64,000 bases of DNA, from positions 62,001 to 126,000 of the forward strand of contig PHCI01000004.1 of NCBI GenBank assembly GCA_002842205.1, given 5' to 3'. The stretch is from Betaproteobacteria bacterium HGW-Betaproteobacteria-3 (GTDB taxonomy: Bacteria > Pseudomonadota > Gammaproteobacteria > Burkholderiales > Burkholderiaceae_C). Below the pieces are notes generated by a model, which worked only from the letters and a program-made list of their open reading frames with translations, made no database searches and had not been told where the DNA came from. Position numbers and translations under genes: made by a program. Below, piece by piece: positions 1 to 8,562 of the stretch (its first letter is position 1; the number at the start of each line of letters is the position of its first letter).

Positions 1-21
1 GTTTGCGTGACGCAGGCTCAT
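1..21 (-). CDS. ctaG: Cytochrome c oxidase assembly protein CtaG (start only)
   Basis: Only the first seven codons lie in the window (MSLRHAN), reading off its left edge. In Comamonadaceae the gene after the small cytochrome oxidase assembly protein is normally ctaG (Cox11), the copper-delivery factor for the CuB site of subunit I. The ATG at 21 lies 14 bases beyond the stop of that small gene, which fits one operon running ctaC-ctaD-small protein-ctaG. The assignment rests on position and the first residues, so it is an inference. Confidence 0.45.
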
Positions 22-34
22 GACACCACCGGGT

Positions 35-145
35 TCAGTGCGACAGCAAGGCGATCTTCGCCATGAACCCGATGAAAAACACGGCCACGATCGACGCCAG
101 GATCAGCCCCATGCGGCGGTTGTTGCGTTTTTGCTCAGGTGTCAT
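35..145 (-). CDS. Cytochrome oxidase small assembly protein
   Basis: A 36-residue protein that starts MTPEQKRNNRRMG and continues with one hydrophobic segment (about residues 13-28) ending in a short KIALLSH tail. A positively charged N-terminus followed by one membrane helix is typical of the tiny protein found between ctaD and ctaG in Burkholderiales and annotated as a cytochrome oxidase small assembly protein. It starts 24 bases beyond the ctaD stop, so it is very probably co-transcribed. Its biochemical role is not established; an assembly role is inferred from its place in the operon. Confidence 0.75.
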   Translation of the reverse strand: MTPEQKRNNRRMGLILASIVAVFFIGFMAKIALLSH

Positions 146-169
146 GACGTTGGTGCCGAAAGGGTGCCA

Positions 170-1807
170 TCAGCCCAGGACCTTGGTGGCCGTGGCGTCC
201 AGCTTGGGTGGGTTCTCGAAGGTGTGGAACGGCGCCGGTGACGGCACTTCCCATTCCAGACCCTCGGCGCCTTTGCCGTCTTCGTCACGCCAGGGGTTTT
301 GGGCTGCTTTCTGGCCCTTGCCCATCATGGTGGGCAGCACGATGAAGAAGAAGAAGTAGACCTGCGCCAGACCGAAGAACAGCGCACCCACCGAGGCCAC
401 GGCGTTGAAATCGGCAAACTGCATGGGGTAGTCGGCGTAGCGGCGCGGCATGCCGGCCAGACCCAGGAAGTGCATCGGGAAAAAGGTGATGTTAAACGCG
501 ATCAGCGACCACCAGAAGTGGATCTTGCCGCGCGTTTCGTTGTACATCACGCCGGTCCATTTGGGCGACCAGTAGTAATAACCGGCAAACATGGCGTACA
601 GCGAGCCGGCCACCAGGACGTAGTGGAAGTGCGCCACCACGTAATAGGTGTCCTGGAGCTGGATGTCGATGGGGGCCATGGCCAGGATCAGCCCGGTGAA
701 GCCGCCCATGGTGAACACGAAGATGAACCCCACGGCAAACAGCATCGGGGTCTCGAACGTCATGGAACCCTGCCACATGGTGGCGATCCAGTTGAAGATT
801 TTCACGGCGGTAGGCACCGCAATCAGCATGGTGGCGTACATGAAGAACAACTGCCCCGTGACCGGCATGCCCGTGGTGAACATGTGGTGGGCCCACACGA
901 TGAACGACAGGATCGCAATCGAGCTGGTGGCGTACACCATGGAGGCATAGCCGAACAGCTTCTTGCGGGCAAACGCCGGCACGATCTGGCTGACGATGCC
1001 GAAAGCCGGCAGGATCATGATGTAAACCTCGGGGTGGCCGAAGAACCAGAAGATGTGCTGGTACATCACCGGGTCGCCGCCACCGGCGGGGTTGAAGAAG
1101 CTGGTGCCGAAGTGACGGTCGGTCAGCGTCATGGTGATGGCACCGGCCAGCACCGGCATCACGGCGATCAGCAGGTAGGCGGTGATCAGCCAGGTCCAGG
1201 CGAACATCGGCATCTTCATGAGCGTCATGCCGGGGGCGCGCATGTTGAGGATGGTGACGATGATGTTGATCGAACCCATGATGGACGAGGCGCCCAGGAT
1301 GTGCATCGCAAAAATGCCGGCGTCCATCGACGGACCCATCTGCAGGGTGAGCGGCGCATAAAGCGTCCAGCCCGCCGACGGCGCACCGCCGGGCATGAAG
1401 AACGACCCCACCAGCATCGCGCCGGCCGGGATCATCAGCCAGAAGCTGAAGTTGTTCATGCGCGCAAAGGCCATGTCGGCCGCGCCGATCTGCAGCGGGA
1501 TCATCCAGTTGGCGAAGCCCACGAAGCCCGGCATGATGGCGCCGAACACCATGATCAGCCCGTGCATGGTGGTGAGCTGGTTGAACAGCTGGGGGTTGAC
1601 CAGTTGCAGGCCCGGCTGGAACAGTTCGGCACGGATCAGCAGTGCCAGCACGCCGCCCACCATCAGCATGGTGAACGAGAACAACAGGTACAGCGTGCCG
1701 ATGTCCTTGTGATTGGTGGCATAGACCCAGCGACGCCAGCCGGTGGGCGCATGGTCGTGGTGGTCGTCGTCGTGTGCGTGACCGTGCGGATCAAGAACTG
1801 CACTCAT
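170..1807 (-). CDS. ctaD: Cytochrome c oxidase subunit I (aa3 type)
   Basis: Catalytic subunit of the aa3-type terminal oxidase in the inner membrane, which reduces O2 to water and pumps protons. The 545 residues have the usual length and about 12 membrane helices. Metal ligands can be read directly: H82 in the TMHG motif and H395 for haem a, H258 with Y262 in FGHPEVY (CuB and the His-Tyr crosslink), H307-H308 in AHHM (CuB), and H393 in HFHY (haem a3). The N-terminus (residues 8-19) is unusually rich in His and Asp. The start follows a GGAAATC ribosome-binding region and lies 45 bases beyond the ctaC stop. It is transcribed with ctaC. Confidence 0.98.
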   Translation of the reverse strand: MSAVLDPHGHAHDDDHHDHAPTGWRRWVYATNHKDIGTLYLLFSFTMLMVGGVLALLIRAELFQPGLQLVNPQLFNQLTTMHGLIMVFGAIMPGFVGFANWMIPLQIGAADMAFARMNNFSFWLMIPAGAMLVGSFFMPGGAPSAGWTLYAPLTLQMGPSMDAGIFAMHILGASSIMGSINIIVTILNMRAPGMTLMKMPMFAWTWLITAYLLIAVMPVLAGAITMTLTDRHFGTSFFNPAGGGDPVMYQHIFWFFGHPEVYIMILPAFGIVSQIVPAFARKKLFGYASMVYATSSIAILSFIVWAHHMFTTGMPVTGQLFFMYATMLIAVPTAVKIFNWIATMWQGSMTFETPMLFAVGFIFVFTMGGFTGLILAMAPIDIQLQDTYYVVAHFHYVLVAGSLYAMFAGYYYWSPKWTGVMYNETRGKIHFWWSLIAFNITFFPMHFLGLAGMPRRYADYPMQFADFNAVASVGALFFGLAQVYFFFFIVLPTMMGKGQKAAQNPWRDEDGKGAEGLEWEVPSPAPFHTFENPPKLDATATKVLG

Positions 1808-1852
1808 GTTGATTTCCTTGAGAATTCGATTTCGGAGGTCGGGGCGCCAGAA

Positions 1853-3037
1853 TTACTTGCGCGCGGCACGGATGTCGGCCGGTTGCACGATCTGACCCGT
1901 CTTGTTCGACCAGTTGTTCTTGGTGTAGGTGATCACGGCGGCGATCTCGGTGTCCGAGAGTTGCTTCCACGCCGGCATGGTCCCGTTGTTCTGGCCATTG
2001 AGCAGCACCGCAATCTGCTTGCCCTTGTCGGCGTCCTGCACCACGGCCGCGCCGTCCAGCGGCTTGATCGGGCCGGCGCCCTTGCCGCTGGCCTGATGGC
2101 AGGCGGCACAATTGGCGGCATAGACCTTCTCGCCGCGCTTGGCCAGGTCTTCCAGGGTCCAGACCTTGGCCGGATCGTCGGCCTTGGCGGCGATCTTCTT
2201 CATCTCGCCCTGGACCCAGCTGGAATATTCCTCTGCTGAAACCACCTTCACGTGGATCGGCATGTAGGCATGCTCCTTGCCGCACAGCTCGACGCACTGG
2301 CCATAAAAATCACCGGTTTTCTCGGCCCGGAACCAGGTGTCACGCACAAACCCGGGGATCGCGTCCTGCTTGACGCCAAACGCCGGAACCATCCAGGAGT
2401 GGATCACATCGTTGGCCGTTGTGATGATGCGGATCTTTTTGTTGACCGGAACCACCAGCGGGTGGTCCACCTTGAGCAGATAGTCGTCGGGCATCACGCC
2501 AGAACTGGGGCCACCCGCGTCGGACATGGCACGGTGCGAACTGTCGATGGTCGAGACGAAGCCGATGCCCTCGCCTTCGCCCCGGATGTAGTCGTAGCCC
2601 CATTTCCACTGCATGCCGGTGGTCTTGATGGTGAGGTCGGCGTTGGTGGTGTCTTTCTGGGCCACCAGCACCTTGGTGGCGGGCAGCGCCATCAGGATCA
2701 CGATGATGAACGGCACAATGGTCCAGACGATTTCCACCGTCACCGATTCGTGGAAATTGGCTGGCTTGTGACCGACCGATTTGCGGTGCTTCCAGATGGA
2801 ATAGAACATCACCCCGAACACGGCCAGAAAGATCACCGTGCAGATGATGAGCATGAACCAGTGCAGCCAGGCCTGCTCTTCGGCGATGCGCGTGACCGCG
2901 GGGTGCAGGTTCATCTGGAACCGGGCCGGCCCGCCGGGCAGGTCATTGATCGCGTGGGCGGCACTGAATGCAGTGGACCCGACCCAAACGCCGGCCGTGG
3001 TCAGCGCGGACGCCAATGTGCTGGAAATGCTTTTCAT
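1853..3037 (-). CDS. ctaC: Cytochrome c oxidase subunit II fused to a cytochrome c domain
   Basis: Subunit II of the aa3-type oxidase accepts electrons from cytochrome c through its CuA centre. The 394-residue protein has a signal/leader segment (to about residue 29), two membrane helices (about 58-80 and 103-120) and a periplasmic cupredoxin domain with CuA ligands H213, C248, C252, H256 and M259 (motif CVELCGKEH). A C-terminal haem-c domain follows, with CAACH at 310-314 and a distal methionine in GTMPAW. The fused haem domain makes this the caa3-like form common in betaproteobacteria. The ATG at 3037 was preferred to a GTG nine bases upstream. First gene of the ctaC-ctaD operon. Confidence 0.97.
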   Translation of the reverse strand: MKSISSTLASALTTAGVWVGSTAFSAAHAINDLPGGPARFQMNLHPAVTRIAEEQAWLHWFMLIICTVIFLAVFGVMFYSIWKHRKSVGHKPANFHESVTVEIVWTIVPFIIVILMALPATKVLVAQKDTTNADLTIKTTGMQWKWGYDYIRGEGEGIGFVSTIDSSHRAMSDAGGPSSGVMPDDYLLKVDHPLVVPVNKKIRIITTANDVIHSWMVPAFGVKQDAIPGFVRDTWFRAEKTGDFYGQCVELCGKEHAYMPIHVKVVSAEEYSSWVQGEMKKIAAKADDPAKVWTLEDLAKRGEKVYAANCAACHQASGKGAGPIKPLDGAAVVQDADKGKQIAVLLNGQNNGTMPAWKQLSDTEIAAVITYTKNNWSNKTGQIVQPADIRAARK

Positions 3038-3141
3038 CGTTCTCACTTCTTCAATGCCTCAAATTAACCCACTTTCAGGCCTTGGGCCTGTCCGCTCCAT
3101 TCCATTGCGCCCCAATGCGGTGACCTGACTCGACACCCTGA

Positions 3142-3618
3142 TCAGGCGCCCCGCAAGGCCATGCGCAGTTCGCGCGCCAGGGCCGGGCGCAACTCCGGGC
3201 GCAGATAGCGCCCCACCTGCACCGACCGGCCCTGCCCGAACACCTCGATCAGGGACCAGTCGCCCGCCTTGGGCTCGATCCGGACCGATTCCCGCCGAAA
3301 TTCGGCGCGCTCCAGGCGCCCCGCGTTTTCCAGCTCGACCACCAACTGCGCGCCTTGCAGCGAAATGCGTTCGCCATCGGTCGCGTGGCGGGCGTACACC
3401 ACAAATGCAGCGCCCACTGCCGCCAGCTCCAGCCAGGCAAACGGCAGGATCAGCCACGCCCCCTGAAACCAGAAGAACACCCCGATTCCCAGCGACACCA
3501 CACACAGCGAGGCGTAAAACCAGCCCAGCTGCGACGGCGTCACCGAGCAGTTACGCTTCAGGAACCAATGGATGTTTTGGCCCGAGACGGTCGCAAAACG
3601 ATAGACAAGGTTCGACAC
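3142..3618 (-). CDS. DUF2244 domain-containing membrane protein
   Basis: A 158-residue protein with two adjacent hydrophobic segments (about residues 32-70) followed by a soluble C-terminal half with a GDWSLIEVFGQGR-like stretch. This is the layout of the DUF2244 family, which in proteobacteria is often found beside cytochrome c oxidase genes. It lies about 100 bases upstream of ctaC on the same strand and may be co-transcribed with it. No enzymatic motif is visible and the function is unknown; a role linked to the oxidase is suggested only by the neighbourhood. Confidence 0.8.
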   Translation of the reverse strand: MSNLVYRFATVSGQNIHWFLKRNCSVTPSQLGWFYASLCVVSLGIGVFFWFQGAWLILPFAWLELAAVGAAFVVYARHATDGERISLQGAQLVVELENAGRLERAEFRRESVRIEPKAGDWSLIEVFGQGRSVQVGRYLRPELRPALARELRMALRGA

Positions 3619-3733
3619 AGGTGCCGCTCACGAAAACCGGCAAGGCTGTTTGCGCCACGTCAATGGCCGCACCCGCGCCTTGCTGTAGGGGAAAATGCCC
3701 GAATTCATTCGTCCGGGATTGTAGCGCGGCTTG

Positions 3734-4636
3734 TCACCCTTTTCGGACCGGCTGGCCCAGCATGGCCCGCATGTCCTGCAGTGACACGGCGCTCTGTTCA
3801 CTGACCCGCACCCGCGGTTCGGGCTTGAAGGCGTGGCCGTAAATGATCTCGAACGTCAACGGCAGGCGCCCCGCTTCGGCGGGATCGGCCAGTTCGCGGC
3901 CCAACGCCTGCTGCAGCGCGGCGTGCCAGCGCCGCCCGCGCAGGCCGGCAAAGCGTTGCGGATGCAGGTTGCGCCCGACGCCACGCAGCTCCTGCAGCAG
4001 CCGCGCCGGCGTCTCAAAGGTCAGGGTGATGCGTTCCATGTCCATCACGGGTTCGGCAAAACCGGCCTGCACCAGCATGTCGCCCCAATCGTGCATGTCG
4101 GTGAACGCATGGCCCGGCGGCGGCCAACCCAACCGGGCGTACAACGTGTGCAGCTCCTGCGCCGAATCCGGCCCCAGGCATGAAAACATCAGGAACCCGC
4201 GGGGTGCCAGCAGCCGGTGCCATCGGGCGATCAGTGCCTGGGGGTCGTCGGCCATGTGCAGGGCCATGTTGGCCCACAGCATTTGCACCACGCCGTCGTC
4301 GGGCATGGCGAAACGGGTGGGCGCGCCCGTCCAGCGCCTCAGGTTCCACCACGGCTTTGCTAGCTTTTTAGAAGCAAACTTCGAATGATCGAAGGGGGCT
4401 TCAACCACAAAACATTCAGATTTTGGATACCGCCGCTGGATTGCCGAATGCGCGTCCAGCCCGCCGCGCAGGGGTTCCCAGTGCAACCATGGGTCGGGCT
4501 GCAGCCGGATCCACTGCAGGCGCTCTTCCATGCGCCGCGCCACCTCCTCGTGCAGCCAGGGGGATGGCGCGGACGGCAGGCGGGCCCAACGGCGGGCGGC
4601 AGCGGGATCGATGGTGGGGGGGCGTTCATCCGGCAC
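3734..4636 (-). CDS. BioC-like SAM-dependent methyltransferase
   Basis: A 300-residue protein starting at a GTG (VPDERPPTID). An N-terminal region PWLHEEVARRM and a later MLWANMALHMADDPQ followed by APRGFLMFSCLGPDS match the class I SAM-methyltransferase fold of the malonyl-ACP methyltransferase BioC group in betaproteobacteria. The usual glycine-rich SAM loop is degenerate, as in other Comamonadaceae relatives. The reading frame stays open 231 bases further upstream, but that stretch is antisense to comF, so the GTG was chosen. It diverges from comF with only 20 bases between the starts, so each promoter must lie partly inside the neighbouring gene. Substrate unproven. Confidence 0.75.
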   Translation of the reverse strand: MPDERPPTIDPAAARRWARLPSAPSPWLHEEVARRMEERLQWIRLQPDPWLHWEPLRGGLDAHSAIQRRYPKSECFVVEAPFDHSKFASKKLAKPWWNLRRWTGAPTRFAMPDDGVVQMLWANMALHMADDPQALIARWHRLLAPRGFLMFSCLGPDSAQELHTLYARLGWPPPGHAFTDMHDWGDMLVQAGFAEPVMDMERITLTFETPARLLQELRGVGRNLHPQRFAGLRGRRWHAALQQALGRELADPAEAGRLPLTFEIIYGHAFKPEPRVRVSEQSAVSLQDMRAMLGQPVRKG

Positions 4637-4656
4637 AGCACGAGTATATTGAGCCG

Positions 4657-5418
4657 ATGTTCCTTCGCCTGCTGCACCGCGTTCGCGCTGCCCCCGCAGC
4701 CTGGTCCCGGCGTCTGCCCGCGCAATGCGCGGTGTGCCGCAGCTGGCCCTCGCAGCCACTGTGCGAGGCCTGCATCGCCCGCTTTGCGCAGCCAGTGCCG
4801 CGCTGCCGCACCTGTGCGATGGCACTGGCGCCCACGCCATCGGAACCTGCCCATTCCGCCGATACACGGCAATGCGGCCGGTGCCTGCGGGAGCCTCCCC
4901 CGCTTCACGCCTGCCGGGCTGCCGTGAGTTACGGCTACCCCTGGACGCAGGTGCTGACGCAGTTCAAGTTCCAGGCCCAGCCGGGATGGGCGCGCAGTCT
5001 GGCCACGCTGCTGCACAGCACGCCCTGGGTGGACCCGGCGCTGGAGCAGGCCGATTGGGTCGTTCCCATGCCACTGTCCGGCGAGCGGCTGCGGTCGCGT
5101 GGATTCAACCAGTCGCTCCAGCTGGCCCGCGCACTGGCCCCGGCACGCACCCGTGCCGACGTGCTGCTGCGCCTGCGCGACACGCCGGCGCAGCATGCGC
5201 TGCCGCGTGCCGAGCGGCTGCGCAATGTGCAAGGCGCCTTCGCCGTCGACCCGCTGGTGGCCGCGCAGGTGCGCGACGCCCGGGTGGTCCTGGTGGACGA
5301 CATCATGACCACGGGCGCCACACTGTTCGCTGCCGCCCGCGCGCTGCGCGATGCCGGTGCCGCGCAGGTGACCGGGTTGGTGGTGGCGCGCACCGAGGCG
5401 TCCGCGCCGCCGGGATGA
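4657..5418 (+). CDS. comF: ComF family phosphoribosyltransferase-like protein
   Basis: A 253-residue protein with an N-terminal zinc-ribbon-like cluster (CAVC, then CEAC, then CRTC) and a C-terminal type I phosphoribosyltransferase domain carrying the PRPP loop VVLVDDIMTTGATL. This is the ComF/GntX layout. In naturally competent bacteria ComF acts in the cytoplasm in processing incoming single-stranded DNA; in others its role is unclear. The ATG at 4657 precedes MFLRLLHRV; longer in-frame extensions lie over the divergent methyltransferase and were rejected. No other competence gene is adjacent. Confidence 0.88.
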   Translation: MFLRLLHRVRAAPAAWSRRLPAQCAVCRSWPSQPLCEACIARFAQPVPRCRTCAMALAPTPSEPAHSADTRQCGRCLREPPPLHACRAAVSYGYPWTQVLTQFKFQAQPGWARSLATLLHSTPWVDPALEQADWVVPMPLSGERLRSRGFNQSLQLARALAPARTRADVLLRLRDTPAQHALPRAERLRNVQGAFAVDPLVAAQVRDARVVLVDDIMTTGATLFAAARALRDAGAAQVTGLVVARTEASAPPG

Positions 5419-5505
5419 AACCATGGCGCACCGCCGTTGGCCAATATCGACGGCCGCAGCGCAGCACGCCCCATGCGCGGGGCCCGGCCCGGCACAATCG
5501 GCCCC

Positions 5506-5973
5506 ATGTTCCACATTGTCCTGGTCGAACCCGAAATCCCGCCCAACACCGGCAACGTGATCCGGCTGGCCGCCAACACCGGCTGCACCCTGCACCTGAT
5601 CGAGCCGCTGGGTTTTTCGATGGACGACAAGCACATGAAGCGGGCCGGGCTGGATTACCACGAGTACGCCGAGGTGCGCCGCCACGCCAGTTGGCACGCT
5701 TTCATGGCAGCCGAACAGCCCGCGGCCGGGCGCCTGTTTGCACTGACCACCCACGGCACGCGCGCGCCGCATGACACCGCGTTTGCGGCCGGCGACTGGT
5801 TGGTGTTCGGCTCCGAGACGCGCGGGCTGGCGCCCGATCTGCGGGCCACTTTTGCACCCGACCGGCAGCTGCGCCTGCCCATGGTGCCGGGGCAGCGCAG
5901 CCTCAACCTGTCCAACGCCGTGGCCGTGACGGTGTTCGAGGCGTGGCGCCAGTGTGGGTTTGAACTGGCGTGA
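5506..5973 (+). CDS. trmL: tRNA (cytidine(34)-2'-O)-methyltransferase TrmL
   Basis: SPOUT-class methyltransferase that 2'-O-methylates the wobble base of tRNA-Leu isoacceptors. The 155 residues are the normal length. Family motifs are clear: VLVEPEIPPNTGNVIRLAAN at the start, GSETRGLAP in the middle (SAM site), and LPMVPGQRSLNLSNAVAV near the end, which forms the trefoil knot. The ATG at 5506 was chosen because the protein then begins MFHIVLVEPE as in known TrmL proteins. It follows comF by 87 bases on the same strand. Confidence 0.95.
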   Translation: MFHIVLVEPEIPPNTGNVIRLAANTGCTLHLIEPLGFSMDDKHMKRAGLDYHEYAEVRRHASWHAFMAAEQPAAGRLFALTTHGTRAPHDTAFAAGDWLVFGSETRGLAPDLRATFAPDRQLRLPMVPGQRSLNLSNAVAVTVFEAWRQCGFELA

Positions 5974-6144
5974 AATGCCGCGATGCAGCGACGATTTCGG
6001 GGCGATTGCCAGCCCCCACCGTCCAGATGGCCAGCCCTTTTCGTGTGGAAGCGCCGCAACGGCCAACAAGCCCTCACTGGAATCCGCACGCTGATTAGGC
6101 TAAGGTAGGGTCAGAATTACATAAGTCTGAAGTGGAGAGTGTGC

Positions 6145-7275
6145 ATGAACATCCGTCGAATTCTCGTGGCAGTCATTGCCCTGCTGACCGCCGGTTTCGG
6201 CTCGGCGCAAACCGGCGTGAGCGAACGCGAAGTGCTGATCGGCCAGGTCGCGGCCATGACCGGCCCGGCCGCGCAACTCGGCCAGCGCATGCAGGCCGGC
6301 ATGCAGGCGTACTTTGCCCAGGTGAACGCCCAGGGCGGGGTCAACGGCCGCACCATCAAGCTGGTGGCCCGGGACGACGGCTACGAACCCGCCAAGACGG
6401 TGGAGAGCCTCAAGGCCCTGATCAACGACGACAAGGTGTTTGCGCTGGCCGGCACGGTGGGCACACCCACAGGCCTGGCGGCGCTGCCCATTGTCACGGC
6501 CGAAAAGGTGCCGCTGGTGGGCATGTTCACGGGCGCGCAGGCTCTGCGCGAGCCGTTCAACCGGAACATTTTTCACGTTCGGGCCAGTTATTTTGACGAG
6601 ACCGAACGCATCGTCCAGCATCTGACCACACTGGGCATCAAGAAGATCGCTGTGTTCTACCAGAACGACGCCTACGGCAAGGCCGGGCTGGAGGGCGTGG
6701 AGCGGGCCCTGGCCAAGCGCCAGATGAAGCCCGTGGCCACGGGCACGGTGGAGCGCAACAGCGTGGACGTGGCCAAGGCGCTCGACGCCATCCTCAAGAC
6801 AGAGCCTGAAGCAGTGGTGCAGATCAGCGCCTACAAATCGTGCGCGGCCTTCATCAAGGAAGCGCGCGCCAAAAGCTACGGTGGGCAGTTTTTCAACGTG
6901 AGCTTCGTCGGCTCCCAGGCGCTGGCCAATGAACTCGGGCCCGCAGGCCAGGGCGTGGTGATTTCACAGGTGGTGCCGTTCCCGTATGTGGCGTCCAGCC
7001 AGATCGTGCGCGACTACCAGCAACACATGACAGCCACCGGCGACAAGAACTTCGACTTTTCCAGCATGGAAGGCTATCTGACGGCGCGGGTGCTGACCGA
7101 AGGCCTGCGCCGCGCCGGCCGCGCGCTCACGCGGGACGGCCTGATCGCCGGGCTCGAATCGATGCGCGAGGTCAATCTGGGCGGCTTCATGGTCAATTAC
7201 TCGGCCAAGAACCACATGGGCTCGGGCTTTACCGACCTCACCCTGATCGGCCGCGACGGCCGCTTTGTGCGCTGA
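6145..7275 (+). CDS. Periplasmic branched-chain amino acid-type ABC substrate-binding protein
   Basis: A 376-residue protein with a signal peptide (MNIRRILVAVIALL to about AQ at residue 22) and the Leu/Ile/Val-binding Peripla_BP_6 fold: an N-terminal VLIGQVAAMTGPAAQLGQ substrate-binding stretch, LAGTVGTPTGLAALPI and the hinge-region FYQNDAYGKAGLEG. ATG 6145 follows a GGAGAG sequence at the right distance; an upstream GTG is less suitable. No permease or ATPase gene is adjacent, so this is an orphan binding protein, common in Burkholderiales, which may share a transporter encoded elsewhere or act in sensing. The ligand cannot be predicted. Confidence 0.88.
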   Translation: MNIRRILVAVIALLTAGFGSAQTGVSEREVLIGQVAAMTGPAAQLGQRMQAGMQAYFAQVNAQGGVNGRTIKLVARDDGYEPAKTVESLKALINDDKVFALAGTVGTPTGLAALPIVTAEKVPLVGMFTGAQALREPFNRNIFHVRASYFDETERIVQHLTTLGIKKIAVFYQNDAYGKAGLEGVERALAKRQMKPVATGTVERNSVDVAKALDAILKTEPEAVVQISAYKSCAAFIKEARAKSYGGQFFNVSFVGSQALANELGPAGQGVVISQVVPFPYVASSQIVRDYQQHMTATGDKNFDFSSMEGYLTARVLTEGLRRAGRALTRDGLIAGLESMREVNLGGFMVNYSAKNHMGSGFTDLTLIGRDGRFVR

Positions 7276-7320
7276 CGCCGGGTTGGAGGCCCGACGCCGG
7301 CCCGCTCGCTGCCCGGGCGC

Positions 7321-7776
7321 TCAGGGGTAGCGCAGCGACAGCGATTCGGCCACGCACACGGGTTTGTCCGCGCCCTCGCGCTCCACGGTGACCTCCCAGG
7401 TCATCTGCACGCCCTGGTTGTCGATCGGCGTGCAACGCAACAGCTTCATGCGGGCGCGCAAGCGGCTGCCCACGGGCACGGGGGCCGTGAAGCGCACCTT
7501 GTTCAGGCCGTAGTTCACGCCCATGCGCGACGCCACCACCTCGAACGACGACTCGAAAAACCGCGGCAGCAACGACAGCGTGAGAAAGCCGTGCGCGATC
7601 GGGCCGCCAAACGGGCCGGTCCTGGCTTTTTCGACGTCCACATGAATCCACTGGTGGTCGCCCGTGGCCTGGGCAAACTGGTTGACCTGCTCCTGCGTGA
7701 TGGTGATCCAGTCGCTGACAGCGACTTCCTGGCCCGTGAACGCCGCGAGCTCCGAAAGGGTTTGAAAGGTTTTCAT
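7321..7776 (-). CDS. MaoC family (R)-hydratase-like dehydratase
   Basis: A 151-residue single hot-dog domain protein. The hydratase signature is present: FAQATGDHQWIHVD supplies the catalytic Asp and His, followed by GGPIAHGFLTLSLLP. Proteins of this type hydrate trans-2-enoyl-CoA or act on related acyl-CoA thioesters in fatty-acid, polyhydroxyalkanoate or aromatic-acid metabolism. The ATG at 7776 was chosen over a longer frame because MKTFQTLSEL matches family starts. It is convergent with the binding-protein gene upstream in the window. The exact substrate is not evident. Confidence 0.88.
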   Translation of the reverse strand: MKTFQTLSELAAFTGQEVAVSDWITITQEQVNQFAQATGDHQWIHVDVEKARTGPFGGPIAHGFLTLSLLPRFFESSFEVVASRMGVNYGLNKVRFTAPVPVGSRLRARMKLLRCTPIDNQGVQMTWEVTVEREGADKPVCVAESLSLRYP

Positions 7777-7856
7777 GGCGCCACTGTACCCAACCCGGCG
7801 CCCGCTGCGGTGTCGGGCCTGCGACACGCCGCCACTGCGGGCGCAGCAGGTGCGCG

Positions 7857-8477
7857 CTACTGGTCCAGCCAGAGGCAGATGTCGCGCCACTGCTCCAGGT
7901 CTTTTTCAACCCGGCTGGGCGCCACGTCAAACAGCGTGAGCCCGCGCGCCGCGAGGTGGATGTAGTTTTGCGTGTCGCGCAGGTGGCCCAGTACCGGCAG
8001 GCCGAGTGAGCTGACGAATTCGCGCAGCTTGTCGGCGGCAATGGTGCGGCCATCGACCCGCATGCCCACGATGCCAAGCTGGATCTTGCCGGCGTTACGG
8101 TGCTCGGCCAGCTGGTCGAGAAAGCGGCGGGTGGCAAAGATGTCGAACACACTGGGTTGCAGCGGCACGACGACTTTGTCGGCCATTTTCATCACGTCGT
8201 TGAAGCGCCAGCCGTGCAGCCCGCCGGGCGTGTCCAGCACCACATGGGTGGTGCCTTTGGGTGGTTTGGCGATGAGGTCGGCGTTGAGATCCCAGGTGCT
8301 GATCGGGCGGGCCTGCGGCGGGCGCAGGCTCAGCCACAGGCGCGAGGACTGCTGGCGGTCGGCGTCGCCCAGCATCACGGCGTGGCCGCGCGAGGCAAAG
8401 TAGCCCGCAATGTTGGTGGCCAGCGTCGACTTGCCGACGCCACCCTTGGGATTGGCTACAACCACGATGGGCATCAT
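7857..8477 (-). CDS. ParA/MinD-family ATPase (orphan)
   Basis: A 206-residue deviant Walker A ATPase. The motif KGGVGKSTLATNIAGYFA is at residues 11-28, with DADRQQSS (A') and VVLDTPGG (Walker B) following. Such ATPases position chromosomes, plasmids, pili or other cargo on the nucleoid or membrane. A strong AAAGGAGCAA ribosome-binding site precedes the ATG. No parB or cargo gene is adjacent and the protein lacks an N-terminal HTH, so it belongs to the short orphan ParA group. The cargo is unknown. Confidence 0.9.
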   Translation of the reverse strand: MMPIVVVANPKGGVGKSTLATNIAGYFASRGHAVMLGDADRQQSSRLWLSLRPPQARPISTWDLNADLIAKPPKGTTHVVLDTPGGLHGWRFNDVMKMADKVVVPLQPSVFDIFATRRFLDQLAEHRNAGKIQLGIVGMRVDGRTIAADKLREFVSSLGLPVLGHLRDTQNYIHLAARGLTLFDVAPSRVEKDLEQWRDICLWLDQ

Positions 8478-8562
8478 TTGCTCCTTTGCGCGGCGCAGGG
8501 CGCCCTTGAAGAAACCGCCGGGGACTGATCGGGTATGTTAACGGCTTGCCCGGACCCGCCCC

